In this document: one piece after another, positions 19,075-28,245 of the stretch
How the letters are laid out: each line of letters starts with the position of its first letter
Numbering within the stretch: the first letter of the stretch is position 1
Assembly (NCBI RefSeq): GCF_019375555.1
Contig: NZ_JAHXDN010000007.1
Location: forward strand, 62,001-126,000
Direction of reading: 5' to 3'
DNA length: 64,000 nt
DNA from: Roseobacter insulae
GTDB taxonomy: Bacteria > Pseudomonadota > Alphaproteobacteria > Rhodobacterales > Rhodobacteraceae
The notes under the pieces: model-generated
Databases searched by the model: none
Told to the model about the DNA's origin: nothing
What the model saw: only the letters and a program-made list of their open reading frames with translations
Program-made: the position numbers and the translations under genes

Positions 19075-20238
19075 ATGCGGGCAGTCAGGAAATGGATCTG
19101 GCGACTTCTGGCGGCGTTCGTAGTGGCGCTAATCGTCGTGGGCGTCTGGAAGCGCGAAGAAATCAGCCGCCTGATCGCGGTCAACCGGCTGTTTGAACCT
19201 GAGCGTATCGTTGAGAATTTCAGCAACATGGATCAGGCGTTCCTGAATGTGCAGATCGGTGACGGCGCATCCCCCGTCGTGCCCCTGCCGCAGGGTCCAC
19301 GGGCGATCCTGCCCGCGTCGGTCGCAGACTTCATCGAGGCGCGCAGCGTCACCTCCCTTGTGGTCCTGAAGGACGGGGCGCTGGTTCACGAAAGCTATCA
19401 TCTGGGCACCGGACCGGATGACCGGCGGATCAGCTGGTCGATGGCCAAAAGCTACCTGTCCGCCCTGACCGGGATCGTTCTGGCCGAGGGAGATATCGGC
19501 TCCCTTGATGACCGGGTGATCGACTATGTGCCGCAACTGCGCGGCGGTGCGTACCAGCGCGCCACCATCCGGCATGTTCTGACCATGACGACGGGCGTGG
19601 TCTTCGACGAAGACTATTTCGACAAGCATTCCGACGTCAATCGCATGGGGCGCGTGCTGGCGCTGGGGGGCGAGATGGATGCATTTACCGCGGAGTTGCA
19701 GGAAACCTTTGCCCCGCCCGGGGACATATGGCGGTATGTGTCGGTCGACACGCATGTGCTGGGCATGGTGGTGCGCGGCGCTACCGGGCGCAGCATCACT
19801 GCACTGATGCAGGAAAAAATCATCGGCCCGATGGGATTGGAGCAGGCGCCCTATTACCTCACCGATGGGGCGGGGGTCGCTTTTGTTCTCAGCGGTTTCA
19901 ATGGCACGTCACGCGACTACGCGCGCTTTGGCCAGATGTTCCTGCAGCAAGGCGACTGGAATGGTCAGCAGATCGTGCCGCAGGACTGGGTTATCGCCTC
20001 CACAACGCCAAGCGCGCCGACCGGGGCGGCTGAATACGGCTTTGGTTACCAGTGGTGGATGCCCCGCGACGCAAGGCCGCGCGAATACATGGCGCGTGGC
20101 ATTTACGGCCAATACCTCTACATCAATGAACCACAGGGGGTGGTGATTGTCGTGACCGCCGCCGACCGGCAGTTTCGCGACGATGCCGTGCAACAGGCCA
20201 ACATTGCCGTGCTGCGCGAGATTGCCGACAGTCTTTAG
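19075..20238 (+). CDS. Serine hydrolase, beta-lactamase/NylB-like family
   Basis: Penicillin-recognising hydrolase fold, 387 residues, with one N-terminal transmembrane anchor (about residues 9-25) and most of the chain in the periplasm. The active-site SxxK lies in ISWSMAKSYLSAL, with the Tyr partner in RYVSVDTHVLG; this is the arrangement of 6-aminohexanoate-dimer hydrolase (NylB) and class C beta-lactamase relatives. The natural substrate is unknown, and antibiotic resistance should not be inferred. ATG 19075 is preferred over GTG 19069 because AAGGGA is well spaced before it. Confidence 0.83.
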   Translation: MRAVRKWIWRLLAAFVVALIVVGVWKREEISRLIAVNRLFEPERIVENFSNMDQAFLNVQIGDGASPVVPLPQGPRAILPASVADFIEARSVTSLVVLKDGALVHESYHLGTGPDDRRISWSMAKSYLSALTGIVLAEGDIGSLDDRVIDYVPQLRGGAYQRATIRHVLTMTTGVVFDEDYFDKHSDVNRMGRVLALGGEMDAFTAELQETFAPPGDIWRYVSVDTHVLGMVVRGATGRSITALMQEKIIGPMGLEQAPYYLTDGAGVAFVLSGFNGTSRDYARFGQMFLQQGDWNGQQIVPQDWVIASTTPSAPTGAAEYGFGYQWWMPRDARPREYMARGIYGQYLYINEPQGVVIVVTAADRQFRDDAVQQANIAVLREIADSL

Positions 20239-20248
20239 GGAGATGGCA

Positions 20249-20623
20249 ATGGAAATGGACAAGAGCATCAACGTTCTGGGCGAGGATCTGGCCGTCTGCG
20301 GAACCGACCCGAAAACCGGCTTTTTCCGGGACGGGCACTGCAACACCTGCGCCGCCGATCAGGGCAGCCACACCGTCTGCGCGGTCATGACGGACGAGTT
20401 TCTGGCCTATTCGAAATACGTGGGCAACGATCTCAGCACACCGCGCCCAGAGTTTGGTTTCGCGGGGTTGAAAGCCGGTGACCCGTGGTGCCTGTGTGCG
20501 TCGCGCTTTCTGCAAGCGCATGACGAAGGGTGTGCGCCCAGGGTCAATCTCGCCGCAACGCACAAGCGCGCCCTCGAAATCGTGCCCTTGGGCGTATTGA
20601 GCGAACACGCCTTGCCCGCTTAA
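20249..20623 (+). CDS. DUF2237 family protein
   Basis: A 124-residue cytoplasmic protein of unknown function. The conserved DUF2237 blocks are clear: VCGTDPKTGFFRDGHC, DQGSHTVCAVMTDEFL and a GNDLSTPRPEFGF segment before PWCLCASRFLQAHDEG. It is rich in Cys, which could bind metal. Three in-frame ATGs follow the AGGGAG site; 20249 has the best spacing. It starts 10 bp after the serine hydrolase stop, so both are likely one transcript. Confidence 0.85.
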   Translation: MEMDKSINVLGEDLAVCGTDPKTGFFRDGHCNTCAADQGSHTVCAVMTDEFLAYSKYVGNDLSTPRPEFGFAGLKAGDPWCLCASRFLQAHDEGCAPRVNLAATHKRALEIVPLGVLSEHALPA

Positions 20624-20699
20624 TGCCGGACAGAACGTTCTGGGATACCCGTCGCTGACAGAGATTGGATGCGGGCGCATCCGCTGGTATAGCTGCACC

Positions 20700-21314
20700 A
20701 TGGATTTGACCTCTGCACTTCTTCTTGCCGGGGCGACCGCTGCGCTGGTCGCGATTCCCGGGCCCAATGTCGCCCTCTTCGTGGCCAACACGCTGGCCTA
20801 TGGCGCGCGGTACGGATGCGCCACGGTTTTGGGCACGACCCTTGGTGTTGCGCTGCAACTGGCGGTGGTGGTGCTGGGCCTGAGCGCGGTGATCCAGGTG
20901 GCCGCAAATGCCATGTTCTGGCTCAAGTGGGCGGGCGTCGCCTATCTGATCTACCTGGGGCTCCGGGCCTGGCGCCAGGGTGCAGAAGAATTCGATCAGG
21001 CAAGGGCGCCGGGTGGCTCGATGCGGAGCCTCTTCTGGCAGGGGTTGTTCCTTGCCATGGCTAATCCAAAGACATTGATCTTTATTGCTGCCTTCCTGCC
21101 GCAGTTTACCGGAACCGCGCCGACCACCGACCGCCTCGTCCTTGTCGCGGTGATCTATATCTTTGTGGTTTTCGCGGGTGATCTGCTTTGGGTCGCGACG
21201 GCCCGCATCGCCAGCCCGCTTGTCGCGCGCCTTGGTCGGTTGCGCCACCGCCTGACCGGGGTGTTGTTCCTGGGGTCAGGTATCGGGCTTGCCATGGCGC
21301 GTGTCGACCGCTGA
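20700..21314 (+). CDS. LysE-family exporter (amino acid/metabolite efflux)
   Basis: Inner-membrane transporter of the LysE/RhtB superfamily, 204 residues and about six transmembrane helices. The N-terminal AIPGPNVALFVANTLAYG is the family signature, and GLFLAMANPKTLIFIAAFLPQF marks the fourth helix. Export of a neutral amino acid or homoserine-lactone-type metabolite is the usual role, but substrate cannot be read from sequence. It ends convergently with trpB; an 8-bp inverted repeat (21301-21308 / 21321-21328) spans its stop and might end both transcripts. Confidence 0.88.
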   Translation: MDLTSALLLAGATAALVAIPGPNVALFVANTLAYGARYGCATVLGTTLGVALQLAVVVLGLSAVIQVAANAMFWLKWAGVAYLIYLGLRAWRQGAEEFDQARAPGGSMRSLFWQGLFLAMANPKTLIFIAAFLPQFTGTAPTTDRLVLVAVIYIFVVFAGDLLWVATARIASPLVARLGRLRHRLTGVLFLGSGIGLAMARVDR

Positions 21315-21347
21315 CAACCCGTCGACACGCGATGCGCAAAGCCCGCG

Positions 21348-22580
21348 TCAGGCGAACTCACCCATCTCGAAACCTAGCGCCTTGGCCACGGTGAAGATAT
21401 CCTTGTCGCCCCGTCCGCACATGTTCATGCAGATGAGGTGATCGGCAGGCAGATCGGGCGCGATCTTCATCACATGGGCCAGCGCATGGCTTGGCTCCAA
21501 TGCCGGGATGATCCCCTCCAGCTCGCAGGACAGCTGGAAAGCCTCCAGCGCCTCGGCGTCGGTGATCGAGACATATTGCGCCCGCCCGATATCGTGCAGC
21601 CACGCATGTTCCGGCCCGATCCCGGGATAATCGAGGCCCGCAGAGATCGAGAAACCTTCGAGGATTTGCCCGTCGTCATCCTGCAACAGGTAGGTGCGGT
21701 TGCCGTGTAGAACGCCGGGGCGCCCGCCGGTGAGCGACGCGCAATGCTCCATCTTGGCGTTGACGCCCTTGCCGCCCGCTTCGACGCCGATGATGTTCAC
21801 CTCCTTGTCGTCCAGAAACGGAAAGAACAGGCCCATGGCGTTCGATCCGCCGCCGATTGCGGCAATCACCGTGTCGGGGAAACGGCCCTCGGCAGCGGTC
21901 ATCTGTTCGCGGACCTCCTTGCCGATGATGGCCTGAAAATCACGCACCATCGCGGGGTACGGATGCGGCCCTGCAACGGTTCCGATGCAATAGAAGGTGT
22001 CGCGCACGTTGGTCACCCAGTCGCGCAGCGCGTCGTTCATCGCGTCCTTGAGCGTGCCGCGCCCGGAGGTCACAGGCACCACTTCGGCGCCCAGCAGGCG
22101 CATGCGGAAGACGTTTGGGGCCTGGCGCTCCACGTCATGCGCACCCATGTAGACCACGCATTTCAGACCGAACTTGGCACAGACCGTGGCCGTGGCCACA
22201 CCGTGCTGGCCTGCCCCCGTCTCCGCGATAATCCGCGTTTTACCCATGCGGCGGGCGAGGATGATCTGGCCCAGTACGTTGTTGATCTTATGCGCGCCGG
22301 TGTGGTTCAGCTCGTCGCGCTTCATGTATATCTTGGCGCCGCCGAGGTGGTCAGTCAGGCGTTCGGCAAAATAGAGCGGCGAAGGGCGGCCCACGTAGTG
22401 GGTCCAGAGATCGTTCATCTCCGCCCAGAATGTCTCGTCGGTTTTGGCCGTCTCGTATTGCTCTTCCAGCTCCAGGATCAGCGGCATCAGCGTTTCGGAG
22501 ACAAAGCGCCCGCCGAAATCGCCAAACCGCCCGTTTTCATCCGGGCCGGTCATGAAAGAGTTGAATAGATCGTTCGCCAT
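21348..22580 (-). CDS. trpB: Tryptophan synthase beta subunit
   Basis: Condenses indole with serine to tryptophan with PLP. The 410-residue protein has the PLP-lysine block [18 protein letters not shown] near residue 85, the ETGAGQHG loop and GGGSNAMG phosphate cup. I chose ATG 22580 because GGAG lies 8 bp before it and TrpB homology starts there; an in-frame GTG at 22589 is too close. It lies downstream of trpF and a GNAT gene; trpA is elsewhere. Confidence 0.96.
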   Translation of the reverse strand: MANDLFNSFMTGPDENGRFGDFGGRFVSETLMPLILELEEQYETAKTDETFWAEMNDLWTHYVGRPSPLYFAERLTDHLGGAKIYMKRDELNHTGAHKINNVLGQIILARRMGKTRIIAETGAGQHGVATATVCAKFGLKCVVYMGAHDVERQAPNVFRMRLLGAEVVPVTSGRGTLKDAMNDALRDWVTNVRDTFYCIGTVAGPHPYPAMVRDFQAIIGKEVREQMTAAEGRFPDTVIAAIGGGSNAMGLFFPFLDDKEVNIIGVEAGGKGVNAKMEHCASLTGGRPGVLHGNRTYLLQDDDGQILEGFSISAGLDYPGIGPEHAWLHDIGRAQYVSITDAEALEAFQLSCELEGIIPALEPSHALAHVMKIAPDLPADHLICMNMCGRGDKDIFTVAKALGFEMGEFA

Positions 22581-22594
22581 CCCGCGCACTCCTG

Positions 22595-23044
22595 TTACGT
22601 GAGGTTGCGTTTATACCCGATGTGCGAGGGCGTAAAGCCAAGGTCGCCGTAGAAACGGGCGCTATCGGTGCGACTTTTGTTCATGGTCAGCTGAACGAGG
22701 CTACAGCCCGCCGCGCGCGCCCGGACCACGGCGTCCTCGATCATCAGGTGACCGACGCCCTGCCCCCGCAGCGTGCTGGAAACACGAACGCTTTCGATCT
22801 GGGCGCGGCGGGCGGCCCGCAGGCTGAGGCCGGAAATGAAGGTCAGCTGATAGGTCGCCACCACCCTTCCGTCCACCTCACCGACGATCAGATGGTTACT
22901 GCCCTCCTGCGCCATTGCGTCAAAGGCCGCAAGATAGGTTTCGGGATCGCTGCCCTCGCGCGCAGCACCCAGCATATCGTCCTGCAGCAACGCGACGACA
23001 GCAGCGACATCGCTGCGGTCGGCGAGGCGGAAGACGACGCTCAT
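22595..23044 (-). CDS. GNAT-family N-acetyltransferase
   Basis: A 149-residue acetyl-CoA-dependent acyltransferase. Residues about 75-110 hold the acetyl-CoA loop ([20 protein letters not shown], an R/QxxGxG/A motif), followed by the conserved ARFYGDLGF near the C-terminus. It begins with a 4-bp ATGA overlap with the trpF stop and ends 14 bp before trpB, so it is embedded in the trp operon. Acceptor substrate unknown; a role in tryptophan metabolism is not implied by sequence. Confidence 0.85.
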   Translation of the reverse strand: MSVVFRLADRSDVAAVVALLQDDMLGAAREGSDPETYLAAFDAMAQEGSNHLIVGEVDGRVVATYQLTFISGLSLRAARRAQIESVRVSSTLRGQGVGHLMIEDAVVRARAAGCSLVQLTMNKSRTDSARFYGDLGFTPSHIGYKRNLT

Positions 23045-23685
23045 GCGTGAACCGCCTGCATAAAGGCACGGATCAGGTCGGGATCCTTGACCCCGGGCGC
23101 GGATTCCACTGCCGAGGCCAGATCCACCTGATTGGCACCGGTCATGGCAATTGCCTGCGCCACATTCTGCGCTGTCAGGCCACCGGCCAGCATCCACGGG
23201 ATCGGCCACCGCCGCCCGGCAATCAGGCGCCAGTCGAACGGTAGCCCGTTGCCACCGGGCAGCACGCTGTTTTTGGGTGGTTTGGCATCAACCAGTATTT
23301 GATCCGCCACTGTCAGATAGGGCTCCATCGTGACAAGATCGCTGGCATCCGCGACGCCCACGGCCTTCATCACCGGCAACCCATAGCGCGCCTTGACTGC
23401 GACAACACGGGCGGGCGTTTCCCTGCCGTGAAGCTGCAGCATATCCAGGGGCACCTTGGCCACCAGATCGTCCAGAAACGCATCATCCGCGTCAACGGTC
23501 AGCGCCACCTTTGCAAGGCCTGGTGGTGCCTCAAGTGCCAACCCGCGCGCGTCATCCAAAGACACCGAACGTGGAGATCTGGCAAAAAAGTTGAACCCGC
23601 AATAGGCGGCGCCGGAAGCGGCCGTTACCGCGACATCCTCTGCGGTTCGCAGACCGCAAATCTTGACTGAGACAGTTTTGGACAT
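23041..23685 (-). CDS. trpF: Phosphoribosylanthranilate isomerase
   Basis: Amadori isomerisation of phosphoribosylanthranilate in tryptophan synthesis. The 214-residue TIM barrel starts with [12 protein letters not shown], carries the catalytic Cys there and an Asp in ALTVDADD, and has the phosphate-binding [10 protein letters not shown] and [12 protein letters not shown] blocks. Order trpF-GNAT-trpB with overlaps indicates one operon, preceded by lapA and ihfB on the same strand. Confidence 0.95.
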   Translation of the reverse strand: MSKTVSVKICGLRTAEDVAVTAASGAAYCGFNFFARSPRSVSLDDARGLALEAPPGLAKVALTVDADDAFLDDLVAKVPLDMLQLHGRETPARVVAVKARYGLPVMKAVGVADASDLVTMEPYLTVADQILVDAKPPKNSVLPGGNGLPFDWRLIAGRRWPIPWMLAGGLTAQNVAQAIAMTGANQVDLASAVESAPGVKDPDLIRAFMQAVHA

Positions 23686-23730
23686 GGCGGCGTTTGATCA
23701 TGCAATCGGCACAGGATCAAGAGAGGGCGT

Positions 23731-24081
23731 TCAGCTGGCTTCGTCCAGCAGCGCGAGAACCTCATCCTTGCCTTCGTGCTTTTCGCCCTTCAGCTTGGCG
23801 ACTTCACGTTCAAGCCGACGCATCTCGCGCGCCTGCCGCGCGGCCTCGGCGCGCTGGTTATGCTCGCGGACCCATTCCCAGACAAACCCGACCAGCAGGC
23901 CGGCAATGATACTCCCGAAGATGACGAGGAACAGGGGCAGCTCGATGCCGGGGTTGACCTGAAACCAGCCCGCCACTTCCGACGGGATCAGTTGCAAGGA
24001 CACCATTTGCCGATTGGCCACAGCCACGGATATCAATGCCACTGCGAAGGTGGCGATACAGGCGTAGCGGATATAGCGCAT
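23731..24081 (-). CDS. LapA-domain (DUF1049) membrane protein
   Basis: A 116-residue inner-membrane protein with two transmembrane helices (about residues 7-23 and 48-68) and a charged cytosolic coiled coil (RAEAARQAREMRRLEREVAKL). This is the architecture of LapA, which in E. coli works with LapB in lipopolysaccharide assembly; the gene sits after ihfB there too. Its ATG shares a base with the ihfB stop (TGATG), so the two are translationally coupled. Confidence 0.85.
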   Translation of the reverse strand: MRYIRYACIATFAVALISVAVANRQMVSLQLIPSEVAGWFQVNPGIELPLFLVIFGSIIAGLLVGFVWEWVREHNQRAEAARQAREMRRLEREVAKLKGEKHEGKDEVLALLDEAS

Positions 24082-24365
24082 CAGGATTTTCCGTTCAGAC
24101 GATCACGCAGGAGCTTGCCGGTCTTGAAAAACGGCACGTGCTTTTCCTCCACATGAACCGTCTCGCCGGTCCGCGGGTTACGCCCGACGCGCGCGTCTCG
24201 TTTCTTGACAGAAAATGCGCCGAAACCCCGCAGTTCCACCCGATCGCCACGCGCCATCGCACCTGTCACTTCCTCAAAGATCGTGTTGACGATACGTTCA
24301 ACGTCTCTTTGGTACAGATGTGGATTTTCGTCGGCGATCTTTTGGATCAGCTCTGACCGGATCAT
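24081..24365 (-). CDS. ihfB: Integration host factor beta subunit
   Basis: DNA-bending nucleoid protein that works as a heterodimer with IhfA. The 94 residues carry the HU/IHF signature: IEELRGFG-like [11 protein letters not shown], and the DNA-contacting arm [13 protein letters not shown]. An upstream in-frame extension (to 24671) lacks homology. A possible -10 box (TATAGT on the minus strand, 24422-24417) lies about 55 bp upstream. In many relatives rpsA is immediately upstream; here a chemoreceptor region intervenes. Confidence 0.95.
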   Translation of the reverse strand: MIRSELIQKIADENPHLYQRDVERIVNTIFEEVTGAMARGDRVELRGFGAFSVKKRDARVGRNPRTGETVHVEEKHVPFFKTGKLLRDRLNGKS

Positions 24366-24877
24366 TGAGACACCCCCTGTTGGTTGTCGGGCAATTTTGG
24401 CATGCCCATTGCGTAAACTATAGAAAGAATCCCAGCTTACGAAAAGTCGGCGCTTGCCCGCCAATCGGTTTTTTTGCCGCCGAACACCCTGTATTTTCGT
24501 GATTTTTCCTAAGATGTGAAATTTGCCGCCGCCAGCGCCGGGGAAGTTGCAAATGCCGCACCGCAGCGTTCCATCGTGATTCGGCCTCGCGATAACGTTC
24601 CGTGCCGCGGCGCGGGTGCGCTGTGACGCGGGGCAGAGGCGCTCCGCCACAGAGGTTGTTAAGGCAGGCACGCGGGCGGTTGGAAATGTGATCCGGCAGG
24701 CTGCATTTTCCGCTTTGGCATCAGGGACTTGGCGCCCTTGCTTGCAGCGGGCGATTTTCGGACGCGCCGGTGGCCGTAAATTCGCGCGCGGTTGCTGGCC
24801 GGTCTCTCCCGGACAGCGGGACTAACCAGTCATTAGGAAAATCGCTTTACACAGCGTCGGAACATTCAAGGAACCCT
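24366..24877. other. Intergenic region between divergent ihfB and the 99-aa gene (512 bp)
   Basis: No credible gene. The ihfB side contains AT-rich runs including a T7 tract near 24470 and the putative ihfB promoter; the other side should hold the promoter of the 99-aa/chemoreceptor pair. I found no repeats or tRNA-like sequence. Confidence 0.5.
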
Positions 24878-25177
24878 ATGTCTGTGTTCGCCCATGTCTC
24901 GTCACTGATCGTGGCCGCCGTCGCCGGGCCTGTGCTGGCCCTGCTGTCTTCCCCGCCAACACCGGGAGACGTGGCGCTGGTCATTGCGCCACCCTGGGCG
25001 GAGCGGGAGCAGATCGTGACCCGTGCCGGCGGGCGCGTCGTCGGACCGGCAACCGCGATCTTCGGAACCCTCGCCATCTCAGCCGACCCTGACTTCAAAT
25101 CCGCGCTGCTATCCGAAGGCGCATGGGTGATCGTCGATGGAAGATCAGTCGCCTACCTTTGTGGAGTAACCTCATGA
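24878..25177 (+). CDS. Small conserved-looking protein coupled to a chemoreceptor, 99 aa
   Basis: Not a family I can name. Residues 5-25 form a hydrophobic helix (VSSLIVAAVAGPVLALL), a likely signal anchor; the rest reads as a compact alpha/beta domain (DVALVIAPPWAEREQIVTRA, then GRVVGPATAIFGTLAI). The ATG at 24878 follows AAGGAA. Its TGA stop overlaps the ATG of the chemoreceptor gene (ATGA), so the two proteins are made together and may interact at the membrane (inference). Confidence 0.7.
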   Translation: MSVFAHVSSLIVAAVAGPVLALLSSPPTPGDVALVIAPPWAEREQIVTRAGGRVVGPATAIFGTLAISADPDFKSALLSEGAWVIVDGRSVAYLCGVTS

Positions 25178-27030
25178 AACACACCGCCGAAACGGAGACC
25201 ACAGGTCTGGATGCGGTTCGAAACCGGTCCGCGATGCATCTGGCAATCGGATGCTGCGCCATGGTGCCCCTGTCGGTGCTTGCTGCGTGGCTTGCAGGCA
25301 ATTCCCTGATTGTCGCGGGCGGTTCGGCCAGCCTGTTTGCGATACTTTGCGTGGTCGGCGCAAAACTCAGATCGCTTCAAGGCCGCGTTCTCGTGGCTCT
25401 CGGCCTCGTGGGTCAGGCCATTTGCATCACCGCGGCGCTATCCGGCCATGCCTGGCAACTCGACAGCCACATGCTGTTTTTCGCCATCCTCGCGGCATGC
25501 ATGGTGCTTTCGGAGCCTGTCGTCATCATTTCCGCAGCCGCGATGATCGCCGTCCACCACCTCAGCCTGTCCATCGCCATGCCTGCGTTGGTCTACCCGT
25601 CGTCCAGCCTCTTTGACAATCTGCAACGAACGGCAATTCATGGGGTCATCGTGGTGGTCGAGGCCGCGATTCTGTGGTCTGCGATCCGGAACCGTAACAT
25701 CGCACATGAAAAAAGTGTTGCCGACACCCTGAAAATCTCCGCCGCCGCGCAGGAAGCGAAACTGGCTGTGGAGCGTATCGAAGCGGAACAGAGTAAAACA
25801 GAAACGGCGCTGCTCGCCGCCAAGGAGGCGCAGCAGCAAGCGCTGGAGGCAACCCGGTCGGCCGAAGCCGAAACGGAAAAGGCGATTGAAGCGGACAAGA
25901 AGGCGAGAGAGTTGGAAGAGCAGGAAAGACGCAACCGCTCCGCCACCGAAGCGGAACAGAACAAGGTTGTATCGGCGCTGCGCGAGGCGCTGGCGAAACT
26001 TTCCCAAGGCGATTTGTCTGAAAAAATCGACGACCCGTTTCCCCAGAACTACGAAGAGCTGCGGAGCGCCTTCAACACGGCAGTGTCGGAGTTGCAGGAC
26101 GCGATGTCACTGGTGGGTGACAATGCGGATACCATTGGAATGGATGTTTCCTCGATTGAGCAGGCGGCGGATAATCTTGCCAAACGGACCGAAGCGCAAG
26201 CCGCCACTGTCGAGGAGACGTCGGCCGCGATATCGCAGATCGCCGGCAACTCCAAAAGCGCGGCCGAGAGTGCGCGGGAGGCGACGCAGGCTGTCGATGC
26301 GGCCCAGGCCAAAACGAATGAGTCCGAAACGATCGTGACCAAGGCGGTATCGGCCATGTCCGAAATAGAGAACTCGTCGGGGCAAATCGCCAAGATAGTC
26401 CAGTTGATTGAAGATATCGCATTCCAGACCAACCTGCTGGCACTGAATGCAGGGGTCGAGGCCGCTCGGGCCGGCGATGCCGGCCGTGGATTTTCTGTCG
26501 TCGCATCCGAAGTGCGCGAACTGGCCCGCCGGTCGTCGGAGGCCGCCAAGGAAATCGGCGAGTTGATTGACGCAAGCGGCAAGCAGGTTTCCTGCGGCGT
26601 TGGGCTTGTGCGCGAGACAGGGGCGGCGCTGCAAAGCATCTCCGTGGCGGTCGAAGACATCTCGACGCATGTCTCGGTTATCGCAAGCTCTGCCGAAGAA
26701 CAGTCCGTCAGCATTTCGGAGACCAATGACGCTATTCGGCAGCTCGATACCGTCACGCAACAGAACGCTGCGATGTTTGAAGAAACAAACGCGGTCACTC
26801 AATCGCTTGCGCAGCAGGCCAAGCAGCTGAAATCGGCCATTGCAAGGTTCAAGATGAACGCCCGGTCCGCTGATACACCCATCGCCTTTGAAAACCGGAA
26901 GCCTGCGCCGCACTCCCCTTCCCGAAACCTGTCCGACAGGCCCTCTGCCTACAGTGTCGACGGGAATGCCGCGCTGGACATCTCAACCGACGCACCGGCG
27001 GATCCAGCTGAGGGTTGGGAAGAGTTCTGA
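25174..27030 (+). CDS. Methyl-accepting chemotaxis protein with membrane-embedded sensor
   Basis: Chemoreceptor of 618 residues. The N-terminal ~180 residues hold about five or six transmembrane helices with almost no periplasmic domain; they include the His-rich stretch MIAVHHLSLSIAMPALVYP, typical of a membrane-sensor class in alphaproteobacteria. A coiled coil (about 195-280), a HAMP-like LSQGDLSEKI and the signalling domain with tip AFQTNLLALNAGVEAARAG follow. There is no CheR-docking pentapeptide. ATG 25174 overlaps the stop of the preceding gene, with GGAG upstream. Stimulus unknown; redox or membrane-soluble ligands are possible. Confidence 0.9.
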   Translation: MKHTAETETTGLDAVRNRSAMHLAIGCCAMVPLSVLAAWLAGNSLIVAGGSASLFAILCVVGAKLRSLQGRVLVALGLVGQAICITAALSGHAWQLDSHMLFFAILAACMVLSEPVVIISAAAMIAVHHLSLSIAMPALVYPSSSLFDNLQRTAIHGVIVVVEAAILWSAIRNRNIAHEKSVADTLKISAAAQEAKLAVERIEAEQSKTETALLAAKEAQQQALEATRSAEAETEKAIEADKKARELEEQERRNRSATEAEQNKVVSALREALAKLSQGDLSEKIDDPFPQNYEELRSAFNTAVSELQDAMSLVGDNADTIGMDVSSIEQAADNLAKRTEAQAATVEETSAAISQIAGNSKSAAESAREATQAVDAAQAKTNESETIVTKAVSAMSEIENSSGQIAKIVQLIEDIAFQTNLLALNAGVEAARAGDAGRGFSVVASEVRELARRSSEAAKEIGELIDASGKQVSCGVGLVRETGAALQSISVAVEDISTHVSVIASSAEEQSVSISETNDAIRQLDTVTQQNAAMFEETNAVTQSLAQQAKQLKSAIARFKMNARSADTPIAFENRKPAPHSPSRNLSDRPSAYSVDGNAALDISTDAPADPAEGWEEF

Positions 27031-28183
27031 TAGGTGTTCCGGATACGAGGCGACGCGAATACGAGGCGACGCGAAACGGGCGCCCGGATGGAAGCGCTCG
27101 ATACTGAACGTAAAGCATCAGCAAGGCTGGTATCGGGTAGTTCTCTTGGCCGCTCACCCAAAGCTCCGACGTGAATGGGTCGGCGCGGCCTGTTGAATCC
27201 ATTCAGGGCTCCGGGCGTCCCGGGCCCAAAATTTTGATGGGTTGAGGGCGCAGGTTGGCTGGATGTGAAGCTTGTTTCGGCAGGGGTAACCTCACTTCAC
27301 ATCGTGAGAGCCAGATCATCACCGCATCAGTCCTGTCGCAGTCCGGTCGCAGTTTACACAAACGCCAACCTGACAACGTTGCGAAAGTCGGGCGTGATTG
27401 CAGAGTCGAAACATGTACGCATGATGAAAGATAACAAGCCAAGCTGACCATCGTGCTTCCGCAGTGCGATCAACTATCTGGCGGTACGGGTGTATCGCTT
27501 CATGGCGCCCTTTCAGGTACCGCATGCCGAGACATTCCGCTATCCGGACGGACTGGCGCGAACAGATTTAGATGAGGCTTCTATGCCCCTGCAATAGCGC
27601 TGGGACTCTGCGGGCTCTTACGAGCGGTCGCCAGATTTCGGACATTAAGGCTGATATCCCACGCCTAGACCTTGGCATATCGTCGGATCGATGCAGTATT
27701 CAACGCCCGGCAGATCAACAGAAGCACTGACTTCACAATTGATGCGCCGCAAGGCACCAGCGTTTGTGATCGGCGGTATGCCAGGGCACCACGTACCGCC
27801 GGATTTAGGAGAGTTGCACCGGCCAGTTGCAGGACCCGCCGGGGCTGAAAAAGCAGCCTCGCGATACCGAAGCCCCGCGCAACCACCCGTCTGGAAAACC
27901 TTTTGTCAGGGGCCCGGCTCGCACCACACCCTATGCGCCCCAGGCGCGGTATCTTGAAGGGACGGGGCGGCAGAGTTCCGGGCGGCAAACATCAGTCGCC
28001 GCAAATTCGGGTCACGGCGGGCCGGAACCGTAAAAGCAAGGCTGCAGCGCACCGACACACCGACAGAGACATCAAGACAGTGATCTGCAAACCGTCTGAA
28101 AAGGCGGGCGGCGGGTTCCACAAGGGCCGTGTCCAGCTCCGCTGAAACGGGTTGAAAGAAACCGTGCTCGGCGCGATCCACCA
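27031..28183. other. Gene-poor region between chemoreceptor and rpsA (about 1.15 kb)
   Basis: I find no convincing gene. Short open frames on both strands (under about 110 codons) have atypical composition and no recognisable motifs. The stretch contains a tandem 16-bp repeat and a 9-bp inverted repeat (GATGTGAAG 27262-27270 / CTTCACATC 27295-27303). Stop codons are more frequent than in neighbouring DNA. It resembles decayed mobile or accessory DNA, but no transposase or integrase remnant is readable. Confidence 0.45.
27043..27074. repeat. Perfect tandem duplication of a 16-bp unit
   Basis: ATACGAGGCGACGCGA at 27043-27058 is repeated without mismatch at 27059-27074, just after the chemoreceptor stop codon. 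Two copies only; probably a recent slippage duplication. Confidence 0.85.
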
Positions 28184-28220
28184 AAAGAAAAAGCCCCCCA
28201 GATTGCTCTGCGGGGCTTTT
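28184..28220 (-). terminator. rpsA intrinsic terminator
   Basis: On the minus strand, AAAAGCCCC pairs with GGGGCTTTTT around a loop of about 14 bases, followed by further T residues (28184-28190 on the plus strand reads as A-rich). It lies 26 bp after the rpsA stop. This is a classic rho-independent terminator. Confidence 0.85.
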
Positions 28221-28245
28221 CCGAATTGTGTCAGGTCAACGAGTT

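Noticed and set aside
21301-21328. GTGTCGAC / GTCGACAC inverted repeat across the end of the LysE gene as a two-way terminator
   Set aside because: Stable enough to note but lacks a U tract on either side, so it is not called a terminator.
27475-27597. Plus-strand frame INYLAVRVYRFMAPFQ as a gene remnant
   Set aside because: About 40 codons with only faint resemblance to any protein I know; too weak to call a pseudogene.
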